A stretch of DNA of 58,910 nucleotides from positions 1-58,910 of the forward strand of contig JAFGDY010000065.1 of assembly GCA_016931895.1 (NCBI GenBank), in the 5' to 3' direction. The notes below the pieces were generated by a model, which was not told the origin of the DNA, did not search any database, and saw nothing but the letters and a program-made list of their open reading frames with translations. The DNA comes from Anaerolineae bacterium (GTDB lineage: Bacteria; Chloroflexota; Anaerolineae; 4572-78; J111). Shown here one piece after another: positions 1 to 8,914 of the stretch; position 1 is the stretch's first letter; every line of letters starts with the position of its first letter. Position numbers and translations under genes: made by a program.

Positions 1-8
1 TCAAGCCT

Positions 9-32
9 CCTATGGTCAATTTGAACCATAGG
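9..32. promoter_or_regulatory. 8-bp inverted repeat ahead of the FHA gene
   Basis: CCTATGGT (9-16) and ACCATAGG (25-32) are perfect inverted complements separated by 8 bases, about 20 bases before the first possible start of the FHA gene. The position suits an operator, but no flanking promoter elements are clear and the window begins here. The role is inferred only. Confidence 0.3.
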
Positions 33-52
33 TTATCACAAAATGCTTAGCT

Positions 53-1708
53 TTGGAAGACCCTTTTTTAGCATTGAACAGCCCTGGCATGTCAGGGGGA
101 GTAGACAACTTAGGGGCAACCTATATCGCTGGGGCCGGTCTGGGCGCTTCAACTGCCGCCGGTTTTAGTTTGGTGATGCAGCAAGGGCCACAGCCCGGCC
201 AAATTTTTCCTCTGGTCGGCGGTACCCAAACCATTGGTCGCGCTCCCGACAATCAAATTCACATTGCGGATGTCACCATTTCCAAACAGCACGCCGGTCT
301 AACGGTGCAGCCGAATGGAGTTTTTATCAAAGATATGGGGTCTTCCAACGGCACTTTTGTCAACGGGCAGCAGATTACCAACGTAACACCGCTCAAATCC
401 GGGGATACGCTCCAAATAGGCACAAATGTGACTCTGGGCGTGCAAGGGCCAGGCGGGGCAATGCCGGTTCAATCCGCAGCAGGTGATCGGAGGAGCGGCG
501 GCCTGGGGATGATAGTGGCCGTGGTTATTCTGTTGGCCGCTATCGGCTTTGGGGGAGCGATCTGGTTTATGTGGCCGTTGTCCCAATTTAGCAGTAGCCA
601 GGCAGAGGCAACGATTCCACTTCCCCTTGAAACTACCCTCCCCCCTGCTCCTACGCCTACAGTCACACCTACATCTGTACCCCAGGCCACAATCACATTC
701 AACCTAGATAAAGATACGGTGCAGTTGGGGCAATGCGCCACCTTGCGCTGGAAGGTGACGCATGCCAAAGAAGTTCGTCTGGATGGCGAAAAAGTATCGG
801 CTGAAGGTAGTCATAAAGTTTGCCCTCAAGAAGACACCACCATCTATCGTCTAACTGCCCTCTCACTTGAGGGGGAAACCGAGGAACAAGCTATCACCTT
901 GAATGTGCCGCCCACCCCTTTACCACCACCGGGCGTTGAAATTGAATTTACCGCCCATCAGAGTACGGTTGAATTTGGTGACTGTACCACCTTGCACTGG
1001 CAGGTCAAAAACGCCAACGAAGTGCGTCGAGAAACCAAAAAAGTAGGGCTGACCGGTAGCGAACAAGTTTGCCCCCAGGAACCGAACAGTACTTACACTT
1101 TGTTGGTACAAACGCTTGAAGGTGAAAATATTGAGCGCGTGGTGACCATCAACGTACCCCCAACCCCTGTGCCCACAGCTCTCCCCACCAGCACGCCTAA
1201 ACCCCAAAATCCGGTAATTGATAAGTTTATGGCCGATCAGAATGCGCTGAACCAGGGCAGTTGCACCACCTTACGTTGGCAAGTGCGTAACGCCCAAACC
1301 GTGCGACTGGACGGCAATGCAGTGGCCAATCAAGGCAGTCAACAGGTGTGCCCTACGGCCTCTGCCAACACCTACAATTTGGTAGCTACCGGGGGTGGAG
1401 GCAGCGTACAATCATCTTTAACCCTGGTTATCAATACCCCCACGCCTACGCCGGTTATCGTCTATGTCCAACCAACCCCCGCGCCGCAGCCGGTATCGGT
1501 GAGCGCGTGTGTTGTGGTTGATAATGACGGCTGTTACGTTTATCACTGGAATATCCAAGGGGTGCAAACATTACATTTTAACGGGCAGGGAATAACCTCG
1601 CCGGGCCAGAGTGGTCAACATTGCACATTTTTCCCGGAGGCCGTTTTACGTATTACGCACCGCGATGGCCGCGTTGAAGAAATTAGAAACTGGTCTCCCT
1701 GCTATTAA
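53..1708 (+). CDS. FHA-domain membrane protein with cysteine-paired extracellular repeats
   Basis: Residues about 39-130 form an FHA domain (IGR at 61-63, SKQHA at 77-81, SSNGTFVNG at 97-105), a phosphothreonine-binding module expected in the cytoplasm. One membrane segment (152-173) follows, then a Pro/Thr-rich stalk and three beta-type repeats of about 73 residues (213-285, 296-368, 388-460). Each repeat has a TLRW/TLHW core and a conserved cysteine pair (C228/C257, C311/C340, C404/C433). A degenerate fourth copy (481-540) ends the protein. The repeats are probably extracellular, with disulphides. The start is uncertain: TTG at 53 or ATG at 89, neither with a clear ribosome site; an ATG at 43 lies out of frame before a T6 run. 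The gene precedes a kinase by 14 bases and probably shares its operon; its FHA domain could bind the autophosphorylated kinase. Confidence 0.8.
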   Translation: MEDPFLALNSPGMSGGVDNLGATYIAGAGLGASTAAGFSLVMQQGPQPGQIFPLVGGTQTIGRAPDNQIHIADVTISKQHAGLTVQPNGVFIKDMGSSNGTFVNGQQITNVTPLKSGDTLQIGTNVTLGVQGPGGAMPVQSAAGDRRSGGLGMIVAVVILLAAIGFGGAIWFMWPLSQFSSSQAEATIPLPLETTLPPAPTPTVTPTSVPQATITFNLDKDTVQLGQCATLRWKVTHAKEVRLDGEKVSAEGSHKVCPQEDTTIYRLTALSLEGETEEQAITLNVPPTPLPPPGVEIEFTAHQSTVEFGDCTTLHWQVKNANEVRRETKKVGLTGSEQVCPQEPNSTYTLLVQTLEGENIERVVTINVPPTPVPTALPTSTPKPQNPVIDKFMADQNALNQGSCTTLRWQVRNAQTVRLDGNAVANQGSQQVCPTASANTYNLVATGGGGSVQSSLTLVINTPTPTPVIVYVQPTPAPQPVSVSACVVVDNDGCYVYHWNIQGVQTLHFNGQGITSPGQSGQHCTFFPEAVLRITHRDGRVEEIRNWSPCY

Positions 1709-1722
1709 GAGGAGGAAAACGA

Positions 1723-4629
1723 ATGATTTTACCCGAAGGCGCCATCTTAGAAAACCGTTACCGCATAGACCAGATGTTGGCCCAGGGGGGGATGGGGGCC
1801 ATTTACCAGGGCTATGATCAGAATCTTAAAATCATGGTAGCCATCAAAGAGAACTTCTTTCAAACCCCCCAATCTCGACGCCAGTTTGAACAAGAAGCCC
1901 TGATTTTGGCCCGGTTGAATCATCCTGGTCTGCCGCGGGTGATTGATCATTTCAGCGCGGCCAATTTGCAATACCTGGTGATGGATTTTGTGGCCGGACA
2001 AGATTTGTGGCAAATGGTCAAACAGCAGGGACACCCATTCCCCGAAGCGCAAGCTGTCCGCTATATCAGCCAGGTGTGTGAAGCAGTGGCCTATTTGCAC
2101 CGGCAAAACCCGCCCGTAATTCACCGCGACATCAAACCCCAAAATATCAAAGTGACGCCTAAAGATCAGGCCATACTGGTTGATTTTGGCATTGCCAAAA
2201 TTGTTGAGGCGGACAGCCGCACTCGTACCGGAGCACGAGGCATTACACCGGGATTTTCGCCGCCGGAACAGTACACCGGTCAAGGCACCACTCACGCTTC
2301 CGATATATACGCCCTCGGCGCAACGCTCTACGCCCTGCTTACCGGGAAAAAACCGCCAGATAGCATTGGTCTGATGACCGGCAAAGTTCGGTTTGAATTG
2401 CCTAATACAATCAACCCCAATCTAAGCCGGCAAGTATCAGAAGCGATCAGGCATGCTATGCAAATTGAGCAGGCCCAAAGGCCGCAGTCGGTGGTTGCCT
2501 GGCAACAGGAGCTGGAATCGCGTTTACCCCCTTCCAATGAACCTATTGCGATTGAGAACATGCCTGTGGCTATGTGGTTGATTGGCCCAAACGGGCAAAA
2601 TTACCAACTCCAACCGGGCAGCGTCATTTTGGGGCGGAGCAAAGATAACGATATTCCGCTTAGTGACCCGGCGGCCTCGCGCCGGCATGCTATGTTAGAG
2701 TTTGATGGACAACATTGCTTTGTTTACGATGAAGGCAGCGCCAACGGCACATTTATTAACGATCGGCGCGTCAACGATGAAGGCCATCCTTTCCATCCGG
2801 GTGATAACCTACGTATCGGCCAGACTACGTTTACCCTCAGCACCACCCCTACTGGCCCCGGAGAGCCGGTGGCTGGTCCGCCTCTAATTGTTGATGACCG
2901 GGCTGAAACGGCCCACATTGGGGTTAAAGTTGTGGATGCTGATCCTACTACTTCAGCCGCCGGTCGTCAGCCCGTAGCCAAACTCACTAACCAAGCCCAA
3001 GCCACAATGGCTCCACCACCGGAGGCTACCTTCGCTCAAACCGGGCCAACGCGCTCCAAACAAGGTATATCGTTGCTGGTCATCGGCCTTATTGTGGTGG
3101 GGGTGGTGGTTATCGGTGGTGTTGTTTCCTTTTTGATAACAAGCCGTATGACGGAATCAAAGCAGAAAAATGTGACGATTGCAGAAGAGACCCTCACCAA
3201 AATTGAAGCTACGCCTACCTCTCAACCATCCCCCGCCAGTAATATTGAGGCCACCACCACGGCCACCTGGCTGGATGAGGATGATGACCGTGACGGTTTG
3301 CTCAACCGCGAAGAAGTGGAATTTGGCACACAGCCCAACGCCAAAGATAGCGACCAAGATGGCCTAAATGATGCCGATGAAATCAGGATTCACCAGACCA
3401 ACCCCCTTAACCCCGATACCGATGGCGACAGCCTGAAAGATGGGATTGAAGTAAACCAGGGCTTAAATCCTATGGACGGGGATACGGACGGCGACGGCCT
3501 CTTTGATGCCAGCGACCCGAACCCGGCGCAAGCGCCTACGGCCACTGTTTTGCCCACCAACACCCCCTCTCCTACGTTACTCCCCTCTGCCACCTTGCCT
3601 CCTGCCAATTTGCCCACCGCCACCCCCCAACCGGTAACACAAACCTCTGGCGCCGCACCGCCCGGCATTTTTCAAGATTTTGAGAGTCAAAACACATGGG
3701 AACGCGGCGACCAGCCCTACGGCGAATTTTATCGTTCCTCAACTCAAACTCACAGCGGTAATTTTGCCGGGCAATTGGATTACAACTTTCCCTCCTCAAC
3801 AGATAACGACTTTGTAGTCTTTTCGCAACGTTGGACCTTATCCGGCAATCCCAATGCCATCTCGGCCTGGGTGTATGGCGATGGGGCTGGTCATTTTCTT
3901 AATGCCTGGATTAAAGATGCCGCCGGTCAAATTTGGGGGATGAGTTTTGGCCAGGTAAAACACACCGGCTGGCAAGAGATGATTGCCTACCTGGATTCCA
4001 ATCAGCCCTGGCCCAGCGGTCACATCAGCGGGCCGGATAACGGCGTAATTGATTACCCCATCAGCTTTCAAGCCCTGGTTCTGGATGACGGCGTTGACAC
4101 CTTTAGCGGTAGCGGTACGCTTTACATAGACAACCTGGCCAGCGTGTCCGATGCCACCGCCCCCACGCCCACTCCAGCCCCGGTCGTATCCGGCGGCGCT
4201 CAAGGCTCCGGCCCGGCAATAGTTTCCAACAATGATTATACCCTAAAAATAGGCAACAAAGAGTTCAACTATGTTGAACCCTGGGGATCGCCCGTTAGCG
4301 GCGATGTTTGCCACGCCCTCAAGTATAACGAATGGGATGACACCCAAGGAATCTACAGCCGCCTCCAACTGGAACTCATTTTAATTAACAATACCCAGCA
4401 AGCAGTAGCCGATGACTGGGGTGGCATTGAATTCATAACCGATTCCGGATATCAAGATTTTTTTTGCCGTTATGAATATGCCGGTTCCGGCCCGCCGCCG
4501 GGCGAGTCTCGTTCTATAACCCTTTTTGGGCTGATGCCCATTAACGACCGGGTGCAATATATTCGCCTTAACAATCTACCTGGCCAAGCGATTGAGCTTT
4601 GTATTACCCACAACGGAAAAGGCTGTTAA
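1723..4629 (+). CDS. Receptor-type Ser/Thr protein kinase with FHA, TSP3 repeats and exported C-terminal domains
   Basis: A 968-residue receptor-like kinase; ATG at 1723 follows a strong AGAGGAGG site. The order is: Hanks-type kinase (12-265; K42, H134-R135-D136, D154-F155-G156, SPPE at 179-182), FHA domain (283-372, with SANGTF), one membrane segment (449-472), calcium-type thrombospondin-3 repeats (518-600, several DxDxDG loops), a Pro/Thr stalk (601-645), a beta-sandwich region resembling carbohydrate-binding modules (about 648-805), and a distinct C-terminal domain with four cysteines. The glycine loop lacks its first glycine (AQGGMG), as in its paralogue downstream, but the catalytic residues are intact. 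Kinase and FHA should be cytoplasmic and everything after 472 outside. That the outer part senses sugar or calcium is inference. Confidence 0.9.
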   Translation: MILPEGAILENRYRIDQMLAQGGMGAIYQGYDQNLKIMVAIKENFFQTPQSRRQFEQEALILARLNHPGLPRVIDHFSAANLQYLVMDFVAGQDLWQMVKQQGHPFPEAQAVRYISQVCEAVAYLHRQNPPVIHRDIKPQNIKVTPKDQAILVDFGIAKIVEADSRTRTGARGITPGFSPPEQYTGQGTTHASDIYALGATLYALLTGKKPPDSIGLMTGKVRFELPNTINPNLSRQVSEAIRHAMQIEQAQRPQSVVAWQQELESRLPPSNEPIAIENMPVAMWLIGPNGQNYQLQPGSVILGRSKDNDIPLSDPAASRRHAMLEFDGQHCFVYDEGSANGTFINDRRVNDEGHPFHPGDNLRIGQTTFTLSTTPTGPGEPVAGPPLIVDDRAETAHIGVKVVDADPTTSAAGRQPVAKLTNQAQATMAPPPEATFAQTGPTRSKQGISLLVIGLIVVGVVVIGGVVSFLITSRMTESKQKNVTIAEETLTKIEATPTSQPSPASNIEATTTATWLDEDDDRDGLLNREEVEFGTQPNAKDSDQDGLNDADEIRIHQTNPLNPDTDGDSLKDGIEVNQGLNPMDGDTDGDGLFDASDPNPAQAPTATVLPTNTPSPTLLPSATLPPANLPTATPQPVTQTSGAAPPGIFQDFESQNTWERGDQPYGEFYRSSTQTHSGNFAGQLDYNFPSSTDNDFVVFSQRWTLSGNPNAISAWVYGDGAGHFLNAWIKDAAGQIWGMSFGQVKHTGWQEMIAYLDSNQPWPSGHISGPDNGVIDYPISFQALVLDDGVDTFSGSGTLYIDNLASVSDATAPTPTPAPVVSGGAQGSGPAIVSNNDYTLKIGNKEFNYVEPWGSPVSGDVCHALKYNEWDDTQGIYSRLQLELILINNTQQAVADDWGGIEFITDSGYQDFFCRYEYAGSGPPPGESRSITLFGLMPINDRVQYIRLNNLPGQAIELCITHNGKGC

Positions 4630-4667
4630 GGCCAGTCAATTTAGAGAAAATCTATCGAGGTCACAAA

Positions 4668-7600
4668 ATGACATTATCCACAGGCGCAACTCTAATCAAT
4701 CGGTATCGTATCGATCGGCTGCTTTCTCAAGGAGGGATGGGGGCGGTTTACCTGGGTTTTGATACCAAACTCAAAATACCAATAGCCATCAAAGAAAACT
4801 TCTTTCAAACTCCCCAGGCTATTCGTCAATTTGAGCAAGAGGCCCTCATCCTGGCCCGCTTGCATCACCCTGGCTTGCCGCGGGTGATACACCATTTTAG
4901 CGAAAATAACCAACAATACCTGGTGATGGATTACATTGAAGGGCAAGACCTTTGGCAGATGATCAAAAAGCAAGGTCGCCCTCTCTCCGAAACGCAGGCG
5001 GTGGGGTATATTCTGCAAGTTTGCCAGGCGGTCAGCTACCTGCATCACCAGAGTCCACCCATTATCCACCGGGATGTCAAACCCCAAAATATTAAAGTAA
5101 CGCCTGATGGGCAAGCCATTTTGGTTGATTTTGGGATTGCCAAAATTGCCACAGGTGATGCCCGCACCCAAACCGGAGCGCGGGTGGCCACACAGGGATT
5201 CTCGCCACCGGAGCAATTTACAGAATTGGGCACCACCCCTGTTTCCGATATTTATTCTTTGGGGGCTACTCTGTATGCCGCACTCACCGGCCAGGAACCG
5301 CCGGATAGCATTAGCCTGTTGGTTAACCGGTCCCAATTTCTTTCCTTGGAAAAGCTCAATGTTAATTTTAGCGCCCCGGTTTCTAGGGCCATTATGCACG
5401 CAATGGAGCCAGAACCGGAAAAACGCCCCTCCTCGGTGTTGGTCTGGCAGCAGGAGTTAGAAGCCATTGGCGAAGCCCCCACCACTCTGGCTAAGGCAGA
5501 CGATGTATCAATTGAGCCAGGTTGGCTGGTTGGCCCCGGCGGGCAAAGTTATCCCCTCAAAACGGGTCGTCTGATTATGGGCCGCGCCAAAAACTGTGAC
5601 ATCCCGGTCAACGACCCGGCAGCCTCACGCCAGCATGCCTCTCTGGAGTTCAACGGTCAACATTGCCTGGTTTACGACAACAATAGCGCCAACGGCACCT
5701 ACATCAATAACCAGCGCGTTGACAGCCGGGGACACCCTTTTGAACCGGGCGACCGGTTACGTATTGGACAAACCACCTTTACCTTGAATACCACCGAACC
5801 AACACCGCCTCCCCCCGGCCAAATTATTGCCCAACCGCTGATAGACGAACAAGCTGAAACCGACTATGTGGCTACCGTACCCGCGCCTGCCCCGGAATCG
5901 AATCAACTGGCCCAAACTCAACTATCTCAATCCCCCCCGTCGGTACTCCCCGCGGCTAATGTTGGTAATTTGGTGGGCAAAACCTTGGGCAAATATCGTA
6001 TTGTGGCCCGGTTAGGCAGCGGAGGTATGGCCGAAGTTTACAAAGCCTACCAACCTGGTCTGGATCGTTATGTGGCCGTTAAAGTGATGCACCAGCATCT
6101 CAGTACGGATAAAGACTTTATTGGCCGTTTTCAACGCGAAGCCCTGGCTACGGGCAAATTAACCCACCCAAACATTGTGCAAGCCCTTGATTTTGATCAA
6201 GATTCAAACATCTACTTTATGGTGATGCAATTTGTTGACGGCCCCACCCTTAAAGACGAAATCCGGGCGCGTTGGGGGCAAGGACGTGGTTTTTCTATGC
6301 CGGAAATTGCCCGTATCTATCTGGCTCTGGGAGATGCCATTGATTACGCCCACAGCAATGGGATGATCCATCGTGATATAAAACCGGCCAATATAATGAT
6401 CAACTCAGAGGGTCAGGTATTACTGACCGATTTTGGCATTGCCCGGCTGCTGGGCGGCGCTCAATACACAATGACCGGTGCAATGACCGGTACGTCCGCT
6501 TATATGTCGCCCGAACAGGGTGAGGGTATGCACGTTGATGAACGCAGCGACATTTATACAATGGGTATTATTTTGTATGAAATGGCGGTAGGTAAAGTTC
6601 CTTTTAAGGGAGAAACGCACATTGCCACAATTATGCAGCACATCAAAGGACCCTTGCCACTACCCGGTCAGGTTAATCCAAACATCACTCCGGCTGTAGA
6701 GCAGGTCATCATTAAAGCGTTGCATAAAAATCCTGATGATCGCTACCAGACATCCGGCAATTTAGCCCTCGCCCTGCGTGATGCCGTTGGTTTGCCCCCG
6801 GATGACTCACTCAGAAAAAACCCTCTACAGCTAACCGCGCCACTTCCCAAAATTGATGATGAACTCGACCCGACAACAGGTACATTCACTCCGGTTTCGG
6901 GGCAAGGTGCGGCCTCAACCGACGCAACCCGGGTCAGGATGGACGGAGAAGCAACAACAACTGACACCTCACCGCGCAAAAGCGGCTTAACCCTGGCGCT
7001 GGTAGGGGGGATGACGATAGTTATTTTGGCTGCGCTGGGTGGTATCATCGCTTTTTTGAGCCTCAGTGGTTCAGACTCAAATACAGATTCCCCCACCGTA
7101 GCAGTCAATCTAACTGCTACGGCCGGCGTTGAAACCACCCAAACTGCCGAGGCTGTGGCTATAGCTCAATTGGATGAAACCAATGCTACGGCTACCGCTT
7201 CCTGGTTGATTGATGATGAGGACCGGGATGGGTTGACCAATGCTGAAGAATTAGAATTGAACACCCTGCCCGATAAACGAGATACGGATCAAGATAATAT
7301 TGACGATCTGGAAGAGATCAACATTTACGATACCAATCCCCTCAAATCCGACACAGATGGCGATGGCTTAAAAGACGGGTTTGAAGTTAGCCAGGGGTTA
7401 GACCCAAACAATCAAGATACAGATGGCGATAGTTTACCTGACGCCCAAGACCCCGACCCGGCCCATACCCCCACGCCCACGCCTACCGAAACTCCCGTAC
7501 CCACCCCCACGCCCCTCCCTACCGATACGCCCACAGCGCCGCCATCTCCTACTGGCGCGCCCTCTCCAACATCAACACCCACAACACCTCCGCCTACCCC

Positions 7601-7991
7601 TACGCCGCTAAACGAAACGGAGCGTCTGGTAGCTGAACTTATTTCCCAGACACCTCCCTTTGGGGGAGACAAAACCGGCCTCATTGTGGTCAATTGTCAT
7701 CCTACTGATTCCCTGGACTGGCATGTGGAAGCGCCCAGAAACGAACACCGGTTGGTAGGTAAGGTTCCCGCTTATCACGACGGCCATTGTGGAATCAGCC
7801 ATGTGGAAGGATTTTACGTTACCCAAAACTATGATTTTGGCTTTAATGCTCATTGGATGGATTCAACCCGGCATTATCTCTTTTCAAATTTTCCACCCTC
7901 CCAGATAGGGGTTATTTACTTTGATGAAAAAGGTGAGGCCGAACTGCGAAAGCTTGACGCGCATTTTGAATTTTGCTCATGGTGCGGCTAA
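4668..7991 (+). CDS. Receptor-type Ser/Thr protein kinase with two kinase domains flanking an FHA domain
   Basis: ATG at 4668 is chosen because of the GAGG site at 4657-4660 and because residue 1 then aligns with the start of the preceding paralogue; an upstream in-frame start at 4599 would overlap that gene. The 1107 residues comprise kinase 1 (12-265; K42, HRD 134-136, DFG 154-156), FHA (285-373), a linker, kinase 2 (443-705; canonical GSGGMAEVY loop, K472, HRD 568-570, DFG 588-590, SPE 614-616), a membrane segment (773-797), TSP3 repeats (848-930), a Pro/Thr stalk (933-980) and a C-terminal domain with a CSWCG ending. Both kinase domains keep catalytic residues. Kinase 1 is close to that of the upstream gene, whereas kinase 2 is of ordinary bacterial PknB type, so the architecture probably arose by insertion of a second kinase. 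Confidence 0.9.
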   Translation: MTLSTGATLINRYRIDRLLSQGGMGAVYLGFDTKLKIPIAIKENFFQTPQAIRQFEQEALILARLHHPGLPRVIHHFSENNQQYLVMDYIEGQDLWQMIKKQGRPLSETQAVGYILQVCQAVSYLHHQSPPIIHRDVKPQNIKVTPDGQAILVDFGIAKIATGDARTQTGARVATQGFSPPEQFTELGTTPVSDIYSLGATLYAALTGQEPPDSISLLVNRSQFLSLEKLNVNFSAPVSRAIMHAMEPEPEKRPSSVLVWQQELEAIGEAPTTLAKADDVSIEPGWLVGPGGQSYPLKTGRLIMGRAKNCDIPVNDPAASRQHASLEFNGQHCLVYDNNSANGTYINNQRVDSRGHPFEPGDRLRIGQTTFTLNTTEPTPPPPGQIIAQPLIDEQAETDYVATVPAPAPESNQLAQTQLSQSPPSVLPAANVGNLVGKTLGKYRIVARLGSGGMAEVYKAYQPGLDRYVAVKVMHQHLSTDKDFIGRFQREALATGKLTHPNIVQALDFDQDSNIYFMVMQFVDGPTLKDEIRARWGQGRGFSMPEIARIYLALGDAIDYAHSNGMIHRDIKPANIMINSEGQVLLTDFGIARLLGGAQYTMTGAMTGTSAYMSPEQGEGMHVDERSDIYTMGIILYEMAVGKVPFKGETHIATIMQHIKGPLPLPGQVNPNITPAVEQVIIKALHKNPDDRYQTSGNLALALRDAVGLPPDDSLRKNPLQLTAPLPKIDDELDPTTGTFTPVSGQGAASTDATRVRMDGEATTTDTSPRKSGLTLALVGGMTIVILAALGGIIAFLSLSGSDSNTDSPTVAVNLTATAGVETTQTAEAVAIAQLDETNATATASWLIDDEDRDGLTNAEELELNTLPDKRDTDQDNIDDLEEINIYDTNPLKSDTDGDGLKDGFEVSQGLDPNNQDTDGDSLPDAQDPDPAHTPTPTPTETPVPTPTPLPTDTPTAPPSPTGAPSPTSTPTTPPPTPTPLNETERLVAELISQTPPFGGDKTGLIVVNCHPTDSLDWHVEAPRNEHRLVGKVPAYHDGHCGISHVEGFYVTQNYDFGFNAHWMDSTRHYLFSNFPPSQIGVIYFDEKGEAELRKLDAHFEFCSWCG

Positions 7992-8125
7992 TGAGAAACC
8001 ACTACGGGTATATTCCAAATGTATAAACGACATTCAGAAAGTTATGTAACCCTTGTAATGAATGAGCCTAACTTGTTAACATAATTCATCCGATTGCCCT
8101 GTTTGTTTGTCAACTTCCCCAAATA

Positions 8126-8153
8126 TTGCCCGCCGCCACATTTGTGGTATAAT
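8126..8153 (+). promoter_or_regulatory. Sigma-70-type promoter of the LexA-box gene
   Basis: TTGCCC (8126-8131) and a perfect TATAAT (8148-8153) are separated by 16 bases and point at the gene starting at 8198. The expected transcription start falls inside the adjoining CGAAC-N4-GTTCG palindrome. Confidence 0.7.
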
Positions 8154-8154
8154 A

Positions 8155-8168
8155 CGAACATCAGTTCG
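8155..8168. promoter_or_regulatory. LexA/SOS-type operator (CGAACATCAGTTCG)
   Basis: A perfect palindrome with CGAAC and GTTCG half-sites and a 4-base spacer matches the Gram-positive type LexA (DinR) consensus CGAAC-N4-GTTCG. It begins two bases after the -10 hexamer, over the predicted transcription start, where a bound repressor would block initiation. No lexA gene is in the window, so the regulator is inferred. Confidence 0.65.
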
Positions 8169-8197
8169 CTTGAAATTGCTTCCGGCTGAAATAAAAG

Positions 8198-8914
8198 ATG
8201 CTCATTTACCCCACCGACCGCATCCTGGTCGCTATAATGAACAACAAAACAGATTGGCAGCAGGTGCTGGACGAAGGCTGGTACCGCATTCCGGTGAAAA
8301 ACGCGCCGGAAGGAACGCCCCGTTTTGACTGGCTGGCGTTTTATTTCACCAAAACCTTTGCTGCCGATAAATGGGCCATTCACTACTACGCCCGGATCGA
8401 GGGCCACGAACTGATGACGCGCCAAGACCTCATCCCTGCCCAACCCAATCACAAACGGGCCAACAACTGGTATTACAAACTCCAGCTTGGCCCGCTGCAA
8501 CATAAAATACCGCCAATTGTGTCAAGCAACTGGCGGCGGATTACGTTTATTGCCACCACCGGCGACCGCTTTGAGGCCGCCGAGGAGATCAACGATTTAT
8601 TTGAAAACGAGTCACCTGCCGGATGGTTGTATGTGACCTTGAAAGAAATGGGCATCCACGCCGAGCGGAATTTCCCCCTCAAAGAGGGAGGCGTGAATTA
8701 TGTGGCCGACCTGGCCGTGCCCGCCGGTAACAAACAATGGCTGCCCGTTATCTTCACTTCACTCAAAGACATAACCCCCGATGCGGATGTGCTTTATCTC
8801 CCCCCCGATAACCCCCTTGAAGAAAATCTCAAAATCGTCCGGCAAGCGCGGCTGGCGCTAAAAAAGCCCTCCGGCCAAACTCAGTCGGGTAGTTCAAAAT
8901 ACACCGCGGGATAA
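8198..8914 (+). CDS. Hypothetical protein, probably DNA-damage inducible
   Basis: 238 residues, no signal peptide or membrane segment, so probably cytoplasmic. The N-terminal part (DRILVAIMNN, then EGWYRIPVK) looks like a conserved module I associate with unnamed proteins of Chloroflexota and cyanobacteria, which supports the start at 8198 over ATG 8239. The C-terminal half (about 150-200; GIHAERNF, YVADLAVP, WLPVIF) has a beta-strand rhythm faintly like restriction-endonuclease folds, but I cannot place a full PD-(D/E)XK motif. The upstream LexA-type box suggests a role in DNA-damage responses. The 3' end overlaps the convergent frameshifted gene by 86 bases. Function unknown. Confidence 0.75.
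   Translation: MLIYPTDRILVAIMNNKTDWQQVLDEGWYRIPVKNAPEGTPRFDWLAFYFTKTFAADKWAIHYYARIEGHELMTRQDLIPAQPNHKRANNWYYKLQLGPLQHKIPPIVSSNWRRITFIATTGDRFEAAEEINDLFENESPAGWLYVTLKEMGIHAERNFPLKEGGVNYVADLAVPAGNKQWLPVIFTSLKDITPDADVLYLPPDNPLEENLKIVRQARLALKKPSGQTQSGSSKYTAG

Noticed and set aside
7440-7620. CCCACGCC-rich DNA as a microsatellite
   Set aside because: Explained by the encoded Pro/Thr stalk; same for the lipoprotein stalk near 23160-23450.
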